From the NCBI GenBank assembly GCA_934132895.1, contig CAKPAG010000014.1:1-22269 (forward strand): a stretch of DNA of 22,269 bases, read 5' to 3'. Each line of letters begins with the position of its first letter. Positions within the stretch are counted from its first letter, which is position 1. Below are positions 14,881 to 22,269 of this stretch, piece by piece. A model generated the notes under the pieces. It had not been told where the DNA came from. It saw only the letters and a program-made list of their open reading frames with translations, and did not search any database. Source of the stretch: an uncultured Clostridia bacterium. Its GTDB lineage: Bacteria > Bacillota > Clostridia > TANB77 > CAG-465. Made by a program: the position numbers and the translations under genes.

Positions 14881-16386
14881 ATGTATATATTAAAAAATGC
14901 TTATCTTTCTATTATAAGAAATAAAGGAAGAAATATTTTAATAGGAATAATTATTTTAGTTATTTCATGTGCATCAGCAGTTACTCTTGCAATAAAAACT
15001 TCAGCTAGTAAAATAATTAATTCCTATGAAGAAAAAAATGAAATCACAGGTTCTATTGAAGTAAACCGTGATAACGTCATGAAAAATTTTGACCCTAGTA
15101 AAGAAAATAGGGATAGTAGCAAAAAGGAAATGATTGAAGAGTTTAACAACTTAGAAAGTCTAAGTATATCAGATATAGAAAATTATGCTAATAGTGAATA
15201 TGTAAAAAATTATTATTATACTCTTTCAACAAATTTAAATTCTACAAATATTGAAGCTACAAGTATTTCACTACCTAGTGATAACCAAACTGACGATGAG
15301 AAAAATCGTAATAATATGCCTATGGATACTAACATCAAAGATAATTTAGGTAAAAATGAAAAACAAGGTGATTTTTCGCTTGTAGGTTATAGTTCATATG
15401 AAGCAATGCAAGAATTTATTTCTGGAGCTTATAGTATAACTGAAGGTGAAGTAAGTAGTAATTTTGAAGATGCAACTTGTGTTATAAACAAAGAATTAGC
15501 TACACTAAATAACTTAAGTGTATCAGATAAAATAACTTTAGTAGACCCAAATGATGAAACTAAAACTTTTGAAGTTACAATTACTGGTATATTTACTGAA
15601 AATGAAGATACAAATTCAGATAACAAAATGAATATGTTTAGTAAATCTTCTAATATGATAATAACAAATGCAAATTTTGTAAAAGGAATAACAGAAAGTG
15701 ATGAGAACTTAAATTTAAAAGTCACTCCAACCTTTATTCTAAAAGATAAAGCTTCTATAGAAAAATTTGAAGCTGAATTAACAGAAAAAGGAATAAACGA
15801 GAATTTAAAACTTACAACTAATTTAGAAGAAGTTGAAAGTGCTACAAAATCTATTTCAAACATTTCAACATTTTCAACTACATTTCTTGTTATAACTTTA
15901 ATTATTGGTGCTACAATCCTTTTTGTATTAAATATGATTAATGTGAGAGAAAGAAAATACGAAATTGGAGTATTAAGAACTATTGGAATGAAAAAATCAT
16001 CTCTTGCACTTCAGTTTATAACCGAACTCCTTATTATAACTCTATTATTTTTAATACTTGGAACTATACTAGGTTCAGTTATAAGTGTACCTACTGCTAA
16101 TATGTTACTTAAAAATGAGATTGAATCATCAAGTAATGAATCTCAGAATATAAACAAAAACTTTGGTGGTAATATGATGCATCAAAATGGTGACATGAAA
16201 GCTATGCCTGGAATGAATAATTCTCAAAACATTCAAAAAATAGAAAATATAAATGCAGTAGTAGATTTTAGCGTAGTTGTAAAACTAATTGGAATAGGAA
16301 TCTTACTTACAATCATAAGTTCAATAGCATCAATGATATGTATTCAGAGGTTTTCACCTCTTACAATATTAAAAGAAAGGTCGTGA
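14881..16386 (+). CDS. FtsX/MacB-type ABC transporter permease
   Basis: This 501-residue permease has the MacB fold: membrane segments at about 18-38, 331-352, 380-405 and 463-488, with a large extracytoplasmic domain (about 40-330) between the first two. The segment NVRERKYEIGVLRTIGMKKSSL after the second span is the coupling-helix region of the FtsX family. The loop before the last span holds a methionine-rich stretch (M432, M433, H434, M439, M442, M445). GGAGG lies 6 bases before the ATG. The ATPase gene begins 4 bases after its stop. MacB-fold pumps use mechanotransmission to move lipoproteins, peptides or antibiotics; the substrate here cannot be told from sequence. Confidence 0.9.
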   Translation: MYILKNAYLSIIRNKGRNILIGIIILVISCASAVTLAIKTSASKIINSYEEKNEITGSIEVNRDNVMKNFDPSKENRDSSKKEMIEEFNNLESLSISDIENYANSEYVKNYYYTLSTNLNSTNIEATSISLPSDNQTDDEKNRNNMPMDTNIKDNLGKNEKQGDFSLVGYSSYEAMQEFISGAYSITEGEVSSNFEDATCVINKELATLNNLSVSDKITLVDPNDETKTFEVTITGIFTENEDTNSDNKMNMFSKSSNMIITNANFVKGITESDENLNLKVTPTFILKDKASIEKFEAELTEKGINENLKLTTNLEEVESATKSISNISTFSTTFLVITLIIGATILFVLNMINVRERKYEIGVLRTIGMKKSSLALQFITELLIITLLFLILGTILGSVISVPTANMLLKNEIESSSNESQNINKNFGGNMMHQNGDMKAMPGMNNSQNIQKIENINAVVDFSVVVKLIGIGILLTIISSIASMICIQRFSPLTILKERS

Positions 16387-16390
16387 TAAA

Positions 16391-17053
16391 ATGAGTATTT
16401 TAAAACTTGAAGACGTATGCTATAGATATGCTGATGCTAAAGAAAATGAGTATGTATTAAAGAATATATCATATGAGTTTGAACTAAACAAAACCTATGC
16501 AATAAAAGGAAAAAGTGGCTCTGGAAAGACTACTCTACTTTCATTAATAAGTGGTTTAGAGAAATGTAAAGAAGGAAACATCTATTATGATAAGAAGAAT
16601 TTAAAAGATATGGACCTTGATGAATATAGAAGTAAAAATATCGGAATAGTATTTCAATCATTTAACTTACTTCCTCACCTAACCGCTATTGAAAATATAA
16701 TACTTTCTATGGACGTAAGTAAAATAGAAGAAAAAGATAAAAGAAAAAAAGCTATTAGCTTACTTGAAAGTGTTGGACTAAATGAGGAAAAAGGAAATCG
16801 TAGAGTTTTGAAACTCTCTGGAGGTGAGCAACAAAGAGTAGCTATTGCCAGAAGTTTGTCATATAATCCTAAACTAATTCTAGCAGATGAACCTACTGGT
16901 AATTTAGACCATGAAACTGAAAATGAAATTTTAAACATATTTAAAAAATTAGCACATGAAGAAAAAAAGTGCATAATAATTGTAACTCATTCAGATAACG
17001 TAGCACAAAATGTTGATATTTTATTTGACTTAAAAAAATATAACAATAAATAA
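16391..17053 (+). CDS. ABC transporter ATP-binding protein, MacB/LolD class
   Basis: This 220-residue nucleotide-binding subunit is for the adjacent permease. Walker A GKSGSGKTT is at 40-48, the Q-loop VFQSFNLLPHLT has Q89, the signature LSGGEQQR starts at 142, Walker B LILADEPTGNLD has E167, and the switch histidine is H200. LSGGEQQR with ADEPTGNLD is the pattern of the MacB/LolD/FtsE clade. The start is ATG at 16391 with AAAGG about 12 bases upstream. It forms a two-gene operon that ends at a strong terminator. Confidence 0.94.
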   Translation: MSILKLEDVCYRYADAKENEYVLKNISYEFELNKTYAIKGKSGSGKTTLLSLISGLEKCKEGNIYYDKKNLKDMDLDEYRSKNIGIVFQSFNLLPHLTAIENIILSMDVSKIEEKDKRKKAISLLESVGLNEEKGNRRVLKLSGGEQQRVAIARSLSYNPKLILADEPTGNLDHETENEILNIFKKLAHEEKKCIIIVTHSDNVAQNVDILFDLKKYNNK

Positions 17054-17103
17054 ATAAATATATTTTACAAACGATGTAAATACCGTTTAATCGTTATAAT
17101 ATA

Positions 17104-17160
17104 AAATAAGTAACCTTTAAAACTAACTGCACACATAAGTATAAAGGTTACTTATTTTTT
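17104..17160 (+). terminator. Strong terminator after the ABC transporter operon
   Basis: A perfect 16-bp stem (17104-17119 with 17142-17157) with a 22-base loop ends in six T. A TATAAT at 17095-17100 lies immediately before it, and a 6-bp repeat (AACGAT/ATCGTT) surrounds the preceding 25 bases. These may be incidental. Confidence 0.9.
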
Positions 17161-17200
17161 CAAATATTTTAATTTTTTACTTACATTTTATAAAAAATTA

Positions 17201-17262
17201 TGCTATAATAATCAAGACGAGTAGCAAAAAGCGTAAATCCAGTTATGTGATTTACGCTTTTT
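17201..17262 (+). ncRNA. Candidate short RNA: promoter followed by terminator-like hairpin
   Basis: TATAAT at 17204-17209 preceded by TGC (extended -10) is followed within about 17 bases by a perfect 14-bp hairpin (17226-17239 with 17249-17262, 9-base loop) that ends in five T and then ATTTTTG. A transcript of only about 50 bases would result. It could be a stand-alone small RNA or an attenuator for the tiny ORF that follows. Confidence 0.5.
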
Positions 17263-17301
17263 ATTTTTGTAATTTTAGTTTTTTAAAAGGAGGATTTATT
17301 A

Positions 17302-17349
17302 ATGAAAAAAACAAAAGAAAAGAAAGCAAAAGAAAACAAAACAAAATAA
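17302..17349 (+). CDS. Tiny lysine-rich ORF (15 residues)
   Basis: The ORF reads MKKTKEKKAKENKTK and ends in TAA. AAGGAGG lies 7-8 bases before the ATG, a near-perfect ribosome binding site that is unlikely in a random AT-rich gap. The peptide is strongly basic (eight lysines), with no membrane segment. It is flanked by a terminator-like hairpin upstream and another hairpin downstream, so it forms a compact unit. No family is recognised. It may be translated for regulatory reasons or as a small basic peptide; chance cannot be excluded because A-rich DNA readily encodes lysine. Confidence 0.45.
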   Translation: MKKTKEKKAKENKTK

Positions 17350-17358
17350 ATTTAAACT

Positions 17359-17399
17359 AACAAACTGCTTGATACAAATTGTACCAAACAGTTTGTTTT
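17359..17399. terminator. Hairpin between the tiny ORF and bceB
   Basis: Arms 17359-17377 and 17379-17397 are complementary except for two mismatches, with a small loop at the centre. T4 follows on the plus strand. The bceB stop abuts it on the other side, so it probably serves both convergent transcripts. Confidence 0.7.
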
Positions 17400-17400
17400 C

Positions 17401-19410
17401 CTAATTTTTATCTTTTATTATATTTTTACTACATAAATATGTGATAACAAAGTATATTCCATAAATAGCAAGTAAAAAGATAAATGTAAATATTGAGCCG
17501 TCTAAAAGACTTTCAACTCCCATTGTTTTTAATATAATAACGCAGAATTTAAGTCCAAATATAGTGTGAATAACTGCTAGTACTAATGGCATCATAAAAA
17601 ATATCAAAGTTTGTTTAAATAATGCTCTATTTATAATTGATTCATCTGCTCCAATTTGCCTTAATGTTTTATATTTTTCTTTATCAGTAATAGAGTCTGA
17701 TAATTCTTTTAATGCAAGTATAGCAGAAGATGAAATCAAAAATATTATTCCAAGATATAGTCCAATAAATGTAACTATTGCAGAAAGACCAACACAGCTT
17801 TCTTTTATATCATTTTTAGTATTAACTGTTATTCCTATTTTTTCGTCATACTTATATAGTTCCTCATCCATTTTAAGAGAAAATTCTTTATCTTTTTTCA
17901 CATAGTTTCCGGCGATAATGTAATTTGTATCTTCTCCTTCTTGGATTACATCATCATTTACTACAAAGAAGCCTAAATTAGTTGGATTTCCACCAATTAT
18001 CATAAATCCATCAATTACGTTACTTGAACAAGGCTTTAATTTTTTACCAAAAATAGAAAGTTCGCTATCTCTTTTAATTACTTCTTCATACAAATCCTTT
18101 TCATAATTAGCAACAATTGCATATTCATCTTCCTTTAAATTTATATCTTCCAAATTATACACTTTAGCCATTTTTTTATAATCACTTAAAGAAACAATTT
18201 CAACTTTTGCGTCGTACATAACATTTGGATATCTTTCTTTTATCTCTTCATAATATTTTCCTAATGAATCTCCATAAAGAAAATTATCGTCATAGTATTC
18301 AGTAACAAATGTAACATCTTTTACATTATTATTTAGTACTTCATTTTTATATATAAGATCTAAAAATTCTTCCTTACTATATTTATTTTCTGTTCCATAA
18401 TATTGGCATATTTCAAAATCTGTTGGTGCATATTTATTAATGGACTTATTAAAATAATTTCTTATAGTAAACGCACTAGACAACATACATAATGTTATAA
18501 ATAGCATTATACATATTACTGTAACTGAACCAACCATAGTATTAATCTTACTACTTATCTGCTTAAATACAAAAGTATTTAGATTTTTATAATAAATTCC
18601 TTTACATTTACTTAATATTTTTAGTAAAATTCCTGATACAGAAAAATAAAAGAAAAATGTACCCAAAGCTCCAAGTGAAATTGGCACTAGTAAAATTTGC
18701 ATATCATAATTTACAAGTTCTGAAAAACCATCTGTTACCATATAGTATGCAATTCCAAGCATTGCAATAGATATTACAAACAAAATTAAGCAAAGTATTG
18801 GATTTTTCAATCTAACTTTTTCAGTTTTTTTACTTGCTTGCAATAAATCTATAAGCTTATTTTTATTTATTATAACTGTGTTAAATAACATTACAATTAA
18901 ATAAATAATACTAAAATATATAATAGTTTTTATAGTTGCAGCTATAGAATAATTAAAAGTAAATTTAGTCATATCTGCTTCAAACATATTAGCTATAAAT
19001 ATACTAGTTACTTGAGATACAATTACTCCAAGTCCTAATCCTACTATTAATGAAATTACTCCTATTAAAAATGTTTCAATAAGTAAAAGCATAGATATTT
19101 TTTTCTTAGACATGCCAAGTATCATATACGTTCCAAATTCTTTATTTCTCTTTTTAATTAGAAACCTTGAAGCATAAATAATTAAAAAACCTAGTATAAG
19201 TGACACAAAAACTGAAACATAAGAAAGTAAATCTTGCATTAACTCTATCATTTCACCTGTTCTTGAACTAACTTGTAACATTGCAGATTGTGAGTCTAAA
19301 GAGTTAAATACGTAGAAAATACACACTCCTAATATTAAAGTTATAAAATATATTGCATAATCTTTAAAACTTTTCCTGATATTTTGAATTGACAATTTAT
19401 AAAGCATCAT
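17401..19410 (-). CDS. bceB: BceB-type ABC transporter permease (peptide antibiotic sensing and resistance)
   Basis: This 669-residue FtsX-family permease has the Bce architecture. About ten membrane segments are visible, with a large extracytoplasmic domain of about 200 residues (roughly 320-525) between the seventh and eighth spans. The N-terminus MMLYKLSIQNIRKSFKDYAIYFITL is typical of the family. In Bce systems the permease binds the antimicrobial peptide or lipid II-peptide complex and passes a flux signal to its histidine kinase. The start overlaps the end of bceA by 14 bases, with GGAGGAG inside bceA, so the two are translationally coupled. Two adjacent ATG codons are available; I use the first. 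The specificity (bacitracin, nisin-like, other) cannot be read from sequence. Confidence 0.94.
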   Translation of the reverse strand: MMLYKLSIQNIRKSFKDYAIYFITLILGVCIFYVFNSLDSQSAMLQVSSRTGEMIELMQDLLSYVSVFVSLILGFLIIYASRFLIKKRNKEFGTYMILGMSKKKISMLLLIETFLIGVISLIVGLGLGVIVSQVTSIFIANMFEADMTKFTFNYSIAATIKTIIYFSIIYLIVMLFNTVIINKNKLIDLLQASKKTEKVRLKNPILCLILFVISIAMLGIAYYMVTDGFSELVNYDMQILLVPISLGALGTFFFYFSVSGILLKILSKCKGIYYKNLNTFVFKQISSKINTMVGSVTVICIMLFITLCMLSSAFTIRNYFNKSINKYAPTDFEICQYYGTENKYSKEEFLDLIYKNEVLNNNVKDVTFVTEYYDDNFLYGDSLGKYYEEIKERYPNVMYDAKVEIVSLSDYKKMAKVYNLEDINLKEDEYAIVANYEKDLYEEVIKRDSELSIFGKKLKPCSSNVIDGFMIIGGNPTNLGFFVVNDDVIQEGEDTNYIIAGNYVKKDKEFSLKMDEELYKYDEKIGITVNTKNDIKESCVGLSAIVTFIGLYLGIIFLISSSAILALKELSDSITDKEKYKTLRQIGADESIINRALFKQTLIFFMMPLVLAVIHTIFGLKFCVIILKTMGVESLLDGSIFTFIFLLAIYGIYFVITYLCSKNIIKDKN

Positions 19411-20164
19411 TTATCTCTCCTCCTAAAAGAGTAACTACTTCAATAATTTCGTCAAAGAACTGTTTTCTTGAACTATCTCCCTTTCTAATTTCATTAAATA
19501 TTTTTCCGTCTTTTATAAATATAACTCTTGTTGCAAAACTAGCCGTAAAAGCATCATGAGTTACCATTAGAATTGTTGAGTTAAGTTCTTTATTTAAATA
19601 TTCAAAACTATCTAGTAATTGTCTTGAAGACTTTGAGTCAAGTGCTCCAGTTGGTTCATCAGCCAAAATCAACTTAGGATTTGAAATAATTGCTCTTGCA
19701 CTTGCAATTCTTTGTTTTTCTCCTCCACTCATTTGATATGGGTATTTATTTAATATTTTAGTAATACCTAATTTTTTAGCAATATCTCCTATCCTTATTT
19801 TTTGCTCTTTTGCATTTACTCCACAAATAGATAATGCTAAACTTATATTTTCATAACCCGTAAGTGTATCTAGCAAGTTAAAATCTTGAAATATAAATCC
19901 TAACTTTTCCCTTCTAAATTCATTTAGTTTGTTTCCCCTAAATTTAGTAATATCTTCACCTTCAACATATATGTGCCCAGAGGTTACTTTATCAATCGTA
20001 GAAATAAGATTAAGAAGAGTAGTTTTACCTGAACCACTTGCTCCCATTATAGCAATAAATTCTCCTTCTTCAACTTTAAAAGAAATATCATTTACAGCTT
20101 TGTTTAAACTTGATCTACTGCCATAATACTTTTCTACATTTTCAACTTTTAAAATATCTTTCAT
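19397..20164 (-). CDS. bceA: BceA-type ABC transporter ATP-binding protein
   Basis: This 255-residue ATPase partners the adjacent permease. Walker A GASGSGKTT is at 41-49, the Q-loop IFQDFNLLDTLTGYENI has Q93, the signature MSGGEKQR starts at 145, Walker B LILADEPTGALD has E170, and the switch histidine is H203. IFQDFNLLDTLT and ADEPTGALD are typical of the Bce/peptide-exporter group. AGGAGTGG lies about 9 bases before the ATG. It is separated from bceS by 109 bases carrying an operator and probably its own promoter. Confidence 0.96.
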   Translation of the reverse strand: MKDILKVENVEKYYGSRSSLNKAVNDISFKVEEGEFIAIMGASGSGKTTLLNLISTIDKVTSGHIYVEGEDITKFRGNKLNEFRREKLGFIFQDFNLLDTLTGYENISLALSICGVNAKEQKIRIGDIAKKLGITKILNKYPYQMSGGEKQRIASARAIISNPKLILADEPTGALDSKSSRQLLDSFEYLNKELNSTILMVTHDAFTASFATRVIFIKDGKIFNEIRKGDSSRKQFFDEIIEVVTLLGGEINDAL

Positions 20165-20191
20165 AATATTTTTCCACTCCTTTCATGTACT

Positions 20192-20197
20192 ATTTTA
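20192..20197 (-). promoter_or_regulatory. Candidate bceAB promoter -10
   Basis: TAAAAT preceded by TGC (extended -10) lies about 28 bases before the bceA start. An ACGACA about 18 bases upstream is the best -35. The weak -35 suits activation by a response regulator. Confidence 0.5.
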
Positions 20198-20226
20198 GCA
20201 TATACCTGTGTGCTCTGTCGTTATTT

Positions 20227-20260
20227 TAATATTACATTATCTTACAGTTTTGTAATATTA
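20227..20260 (-). promoter_or_regulatory. BceR-type operator upstream of bceAB
   Basis: TTACAAAACTGTAA (20242-20255) fits the TnACA-N4-TGTAA motif described for BceR-like regulators. It overlaps one arm of a longer perfect 10-bp inverted repeat (TAATATTACA at 20227-20236, TGTAATATTA at 20251-20260). It lies 44 bases from the -10. Confidence 0.75.
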
Positions 20261-20273
20261 AAATTACTCTAAA

Positions 20274-21284
20274 TTAAACATCAAAGAAAGTGTTATTTCC
20301 AAACTCAATAAATACCTTAGTATATTCTTTTTCTTTAGACTCTATATAAATTTTATGTCCTAATTTATCACATAGTTTTTTTGATATATATAGCCCCATA
20401 CCAGTAGATTTTTGTCCTAGTCTTCCATTAGCACCAGTAAATGATTTATCAAATACCCTATTTATATCCTTTGCATTTATTCCTATTCCGTTATCATATA
20501 TAGATAGAACTGTTTTTTCTTCTGTTTTAAAGCCTTCTATTACTATCATACTTTCTTTTTCTTTTTTATACTTTATAGAGTTACTTATAATTTGAGATAT
20601 TATAAACTCAATCCATTTTTTATCAGAATACACAAAGAAATTTAAGTTATTTGTCTTTAAAGAAATATTATTTTCCAATAAATCATCTTTATTTTTTATA
20701 CTTACATCTTTTATAATATCTTTTAAGTTAAATCTATTTATTATAAAATCTTTTTCTGCATATTCACTTCTTGTATAATACAAGATTGTATCTATATAAT
20801 TGTCTACTTTTCTAATCAAACTTAAAAATTCTTCACTATATTTATCTTTATCATTATGGCACTTAAGTACCATACTAGCAATAGGTATTTTTACTTCATG
20901 TATCCACATTTCAACATATTCTTTAAAGTCCTCTTTACTTTTATATATTTTATTTACATTTTCTATCATAGATTTATTAATATCATATAACATTTCTACC
21001 ATAATTTTTTCTTCATAAGTATTTGGTGCTGGCAACGTTTCTAAAATCAAATATTTTTGATTAAGTTGTTTCATGTTATTTATAATGGCTGTGTAAAAAG
21101 AACTTTTTCTTAAGTAATTATATACTAATATTATAACTCCAGTTATAATTAACAATAACAGTATAACAGTTATAACTATTTTAGACTCTTTAAATGCATT
21201 TAATATTAAACAAATTAAGATTATCATAAGAGTATAAAGTAAAATACTTATTGATTTATCTTTTATATATTTAAAAAAACTCAT
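20274..21284 (-). CDS. bceS: BceS-type intramembrane-sensing histidine kinase
   Basis: This 336-residue kinase has two membrane segments (about 14-30 and 36-56) joined by only a few residues, so there is no extracellular sensor domain. This is the hallmark of intramembrane-sensing kinases that read the state of a Bce transporter. The phosphoacceptor is H129 in EMWIHEVKIP. The ATPase domain shows an N-box with N235, a G1 box DNGIGI (264-269) and a G2 box GMGLYI (295-300). The start overlaps the bceR stop (ATGA), so the two are translationally coupled. Confidence 0.95.
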   Translation of the reverse strand: MSFFKYIKDKSISILLYTLMIILICLILNAFKESKIVITVILLLLIITGVIILVYNYLRKSSFYTAIINNMKQLNQKYLILETLPAPNTYEEKIMVEMLYDINKSMIENVNKIYKSKEDFKEYVEMWIHEVKIPIASMVLKCHNDKDKYSEEFLSLIRKVDNYIDTILYYTRSEYAEKDFIINRFNLKDIIKDVSIKNKDDLLENNISLKTNNLNFFVYSDKKWIEFIISQIISNSIKYKKEKESMIVIEGFKTEEKTVLSIYDNGIGINAKDINRVFDKSFTGANGRLGQKSTGMGLYISKKLCDKLGHKIYIESKEKEYTKVFIEFGNNTFFDV

Positions 21285-21943
21285 ACTAAAATATATCCTA
21301 CTCCTTTCCTAGTTTCTATAATTTCATCTTTTGTAAGAAGGGCAAGTTTTGCTCTTAACCTGCTTATATTAACAGTAAGAGCGTTGTCATTTATATACTC
21401 TTCATTATTCCAAAGATCTGTCATTAATTCATCTCTTGAAACTATTCTTTCTTTATTTGATAATAAATATCCTAGAATAATATTTTCATTTTTTGTAAGT
21501 ATTACTTCTTTTTCTTTATTTGAAACAATCCCTTTATTTAAATTTATCCTTAAATCTTTATATGAAACTACATCACTAGTTTTTTCACATCTTTTAAATA
21601 TAGCAGAAATTCTCAAAAGTAAAATTGTTGGATTATATGGCTTTGTTATATAATCATCCGCACCGTATGACATTGAAAGTACTTCATCGCTATCTCCTGT
21701 TTTGCTTGTTACCATTATGACAGGTACATTAGATTCTTTTCTTAATTCTTTTAAAACCAACTCTCCATTAATATATGGTATGTTTATATCTAGTAAAACA
21801 AGATCAGGTTTATAACTTAGTATTTCATTTTTAGTATTTTGAAAATTATTTACAAAACAAACTTCATATGAATAATTCGTAAGTAACTTAGCTAATTCTT
21901 CTTTTATAACTTTATCATCTTCTACAATTGCTATTTTTTTCAT
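21281..21943 (-). CDS. bceR: BceR-type OmpR-family response regulator
   Basis: This 220-residue regulator has a receiver domain with the acidic pair at D9-D10, the phosphoacceptor D52 in VLLDINIP, T80 and K101 in TKPYNP. An OmpR/PhoB winged-helix domain follows, with a recognition region around NALTVNISRLRAKL and a terminal GVGYILV wing. I choose the ATG at 21943, because AGGTG lies 6 bases upstream. The in-frame GTG at 21952 is part of that ribosome binding site. Two matching operators flank the module's transcription units, consistent with autoregulation. Confidence 0.95.
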   Translation of the reverse strand: MKKIAIVEDDKVIKEELAKLLTNYSYEVCFVNNFQNTKNEILSYKPDLVLLDINIPYINGELVLKELRKESNVPVIMVTSKTGDSDEVLSMSYGADDYITKPYNPTILLLRISAIFKRCEKTSDVVSYKDLRINLNKGIVSNKEKEVILTKNENIILGYLLSNKERIVSRDELMTDLWNNEEYINDNALTVNISRLRAKLALLTKDEIIETRKGVGYILV

Positions 21944-21960
21944 AAAATTCACCTACAATA

Positions 21961-21966
21961 ATTATA
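21961..21966 (-). promoter_or_regulatory. bceRS promoter -10
   Basis: TATAAT lies 17 bases before the bceR ATG. No good -35 is present at normal spacing, consistent with activator dependence on the operator 28 bases upstream. Confidence 0.6.
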
Positions 21967-21994
21967 CTATATATTTCAATAGTTTTCTTCAATC

Positions 21995-22008
21995 TTACAA
22001 AATTGTAA
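21995..22008 (-). promoter_or_regulatory. BceR-type operator upstream of bceRS
   Basis: TTACAAAATTGTAA on the plus strand matches TnACA-N4-TGTAA exactly. It has the same arms as the operator before bceAB. Its place just upstream of the bceR promoter suggests autoregulation. Confidence 0.75.
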
Positions 22009-22028
22009 CAAAACTTGCCCCAAAAAGC

Positions 22029-22109
22029 AAAAAAATACCAGCTGTTACACTGATATCTTAAAAATTATGGAGCGAATCGCATACAAGTTACGAACTAAGT
22101 TCTCTTTCT
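22029..22109 (-). ncRNA. Candidate small RNA upstream of bceR
   Basis: A strong minus-strand promoter (see 22116-22144) would start a transcript near 22109. It would end at an intrinsic terminator: arms 22050-22056 and 22035-22041 form a 7-bp stem with one U-G pair and an 8-base loop, then six T (22034-22029). The ~80-base product has only a 5-codon ATG frame, which has no ribosome binding site. It may be a stand-alone regulatory RNA, or a terminated leader that reads into bceR when termination fails. Confidence 0.5.
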
Positions 22110-22115
22110 AAAAAT

Positions 22116-22144
22116 ATTATATACAAAATTTTCACGAATTTCAA
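22116..22144 (-). promoter_or_regulatory. Promoter of the candidate small RNA
   Basis: TTGAAA (22139-22144), exactly 17 bases, and TATAAT (22116-22121): eleven of twelve consensus positions. Confidence 0.75.
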
Positions 22145-22175
22145 TGAAAGTATATAAAGTTATCAAATTAAATGA

Positions 22176-22181
22176 TATAAT
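22176..22181 (+). promoter_or_regulatory. Candidate promoter -10 of the right-edge gene
   Basis: TATAAT lies 24 bases before the ATG at 22206. No good -35 is seen 16-18 bases upstream. Confidence 0.4.
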
Positions 22182-22205
22182 TATTACTGTTAGGAGAGGG
22201 TAGTA

Positions 22206-22269
22206 ATGTTATCAAACTTAGATTGTTCAATATTAAAAGAATTAGATAGACAAAATATAAAATCAGATG
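22206..22269 (+). CDS. N-terminus of an unidentified protein, cut by the window edge
   Basis: An ATG preceded by AGGAGAGGG at 5 bases opens a frame of 21 codons (MLSNLDCSILKELDRQNIKS and on) without a stop, up to the edge. It is too short to assign a family. The soluble, charged, helical start could suit a cytoplasmic protein or regulator, but that is a guess. Confidence 0.6.
   Translation, partial: MLSNLDCSILKELDRQNIKSD

Noticed and set aside
22093..22104. GAAC-TAA-GTTC as a possible LexA box
   Set aside because: The half-sites are 3 bases apart, whereas the Gram-positive LexA box needs 4. It is more likely a small hairpin in the candidate RNA.
22066..22105. Possible decayed tRNA end (TGGAGCGAATCGC) near the right edge
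   Set aside because: No T-arm, anticodon arm or acceptor pairing could be built around it on either strand.
1..22269. CRISPR array, prophage, insertion sequence, tRNA or rRNA genes
   Set aside because: No regularly spaced repeats, transposase, integrase, phage structural genes or rRNA were seen; the only structured RNA gene with full support is tmRNA.

Overview
The window looks like chromosome from a low-GC Gram-positive anaerobe of the Clostridia. The evidence is very AT-rich DNA, AGGAGG-type ribosome binding sites, a Firmicutes-style tmRNA, an L10 leader, a Gram-positive LexA box, a CarD/DisA/RadA cluster and a Bce-type peptide-resistance module. TAA, TAG and TGA all act as stops. No species can be named from the sequence. 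Most genes are on the minus strand; only one ABC transporter pair, a 15-codon ORF and the gene entering at the right edge are on the plus strand.

Reading right to left along the minus strand: (a) 21.9-17.4 kb is a complete bceR-bceS-bceA-bceB module. A TnACA-N4-TGTAA operator lies upstream of bceRS and another upstream of bceAB. A candidate short RNA with its own promoter and terminator lies just upstream of bceR. (b) 14.9-17.4 kb, plus strand, is a MacB/FtsX-type permease and its ATPase. They are followed by a strong terminator, a compact promoter-plus-hairpin unit and a 15-residue lysine-rich ORF. (c) 14.7-13.9 kb is an OGG1-type 8-oxoguanine glycosylase. (d) 13.8-10.4 kb is the ribosomal and transcription operon rpmG-secE-nusG-rplK-rplA-[L10 leader]-rplJ-rplL. 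It ends at a strong terminator and is not followed by rpoBC. (e) 10.3-9.5 kb holds an unrecognised 109-residue protein behind a consensus promoter, then ssrA (tmRNA, encoded tag ADNNRFAMAA). (f) 9.3-5.2 kb is a genome-maintenance block: dinD with a LexA box inside its promoter, radA, disA and carD. radA carries a one-base frameshift exactly before its Walker A motif. (g) 5.0-0.1 kb is a three-gene envelope operon: two paralogous membrane-anchored small proteins, then a 1285-residue repeat protein with Big_2 (Ig-like) domains.

The least explained parts are the three-gene Ig-like envelope operon, the radA frameshift, which lies in a context reminiscent of +1 recoding sites, and the two compact promoter-hairpin units at 17.2 kb and 22.1 kb. 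The rest is conserved housekeeping and a recognisable resistance module, although several gene neighbourhoods differ from the common arrangement.
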